A DNA stretch of 32,463 nucleotides from a bacterium (lineage in GTDB: Bacteria > Actinomycetota > Acidimicrobiia > Spongiisociales > Spongiisociaceae), in assembly GCA_028821265.1 (NCBI GenBank), contig JAPPGU010000003.1, forward strand, positions 1 through 32,463. Direction: 5' to 3'. Positions 32,414 through 32,463 of the stretch are shown here, piece after piece. Numbering within the stretch: position 1 is the first letter of the stretch; every line of letters starts with the position of its first letter. The notes under the pieces were generated by a model that was not told the origin of the DNA, searched no databases, and saw nothing but the letters and a program-made list of their open reading frames with translations. Position numbers and translations under genes: made by a program.

Positions 32414-32435
32414 GGTTGACCCGCTTTGGTGGACA
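32414..32435. repeat. candidate right terminal repeat of the IS3-family element
   Basis: GGTTGACCCGCTTTGGTGGACA lies about 70 bases after the transposase stop, where the right end of an IS3-family element is expected. Its reverse complement begins TGTCCACC, like known ends of this family from memory. The matching left end is absent from the window because the element is truncated. Confidence 0.3.
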
Positions 32436-32463
32436 CTCGAGGACTTGGGACGATGGTCCCGGG

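Overview
The window is high-GC DNA with many GTG starts, tightly packed genes, an F420-type luciferase-like oxidoreductase and an AAC(2')-I-like acetyltransferase. It also holds a tmRNA-type 3' end followed by CCG instead of an encoded CCA. Together these suggest an actinobacterium, possibly an environmental lineage such as Acidimicrobiia; this is inference, as no marker gene is present.

Positions 1-12701 look like core-style metabolism. On the + strand (281-6154) lie a GcvT-like folate-dependent protein, an AAC(2')-I-like acetyltransferase, an LLM-class oxidoreductase, a PLP amino-acid decarboxylase and an oligopeptide-type solute-binding protein that lacks any export signal. Convergent to it is a compact four-gene minus-strand operon (11559 down to 6151): a phosphotriesterase-family hydrolase, two tandem paralogous amidohydrolases and a phytoene-desaturase-like FAD oxidoreductase. 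A sigma70-like promoter bracketed by a perfect 9-bp inverted repeat precedes it. A CtBP-like 2-hydroxyacid dehydrogenase is transcribed divergently. The set reads as a catabolic cluster for small nitrogenous compounds, but the substrate cannot be told.

At 12867-12893 there is an isolated T-arm plus acceptor strand matching a tmRNA 3' end on the minus strand. It marks an abrupt change of content and is best explained as an attachment-site scar of an integrated island whose body lies to the right.

Positions 13176-30269 form a putative anti-phage defence island. It contains a DUF499 ATPase with an N-terminal Swt1/HEPN-like domain, a DUF1156 DNA adenine methylase, a large protein with a HEPN-type RxxxxH motif, a GHKL ATPase fused to a PD-(D/E)XK nuclease, an AAA/STAND-like ATPase, an AbiJ/HEPN-like protein, and a DEAH/SNF2 helicase ending in a DUF3883 domain. 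The AbiJ-like gene sits between two direct copies of the helicase 3' end; the left copy is a decayed pseudogene. DUF499, DUF1156 and DUF3883 helicases are known companions in DISARM-related arrays. The HEPN proteins and the GHKL-nuclease fusion are the parts most likely to be new.

Positions 30393-32463 hold mobile-element debris: an IS110-family transposase inactivated by a single-base loss, a palindrome-rich upstream region that could encode its bridge RNA, and the 3' part of a frameshifted IS3-family transposase with a candidate terminal repeat.
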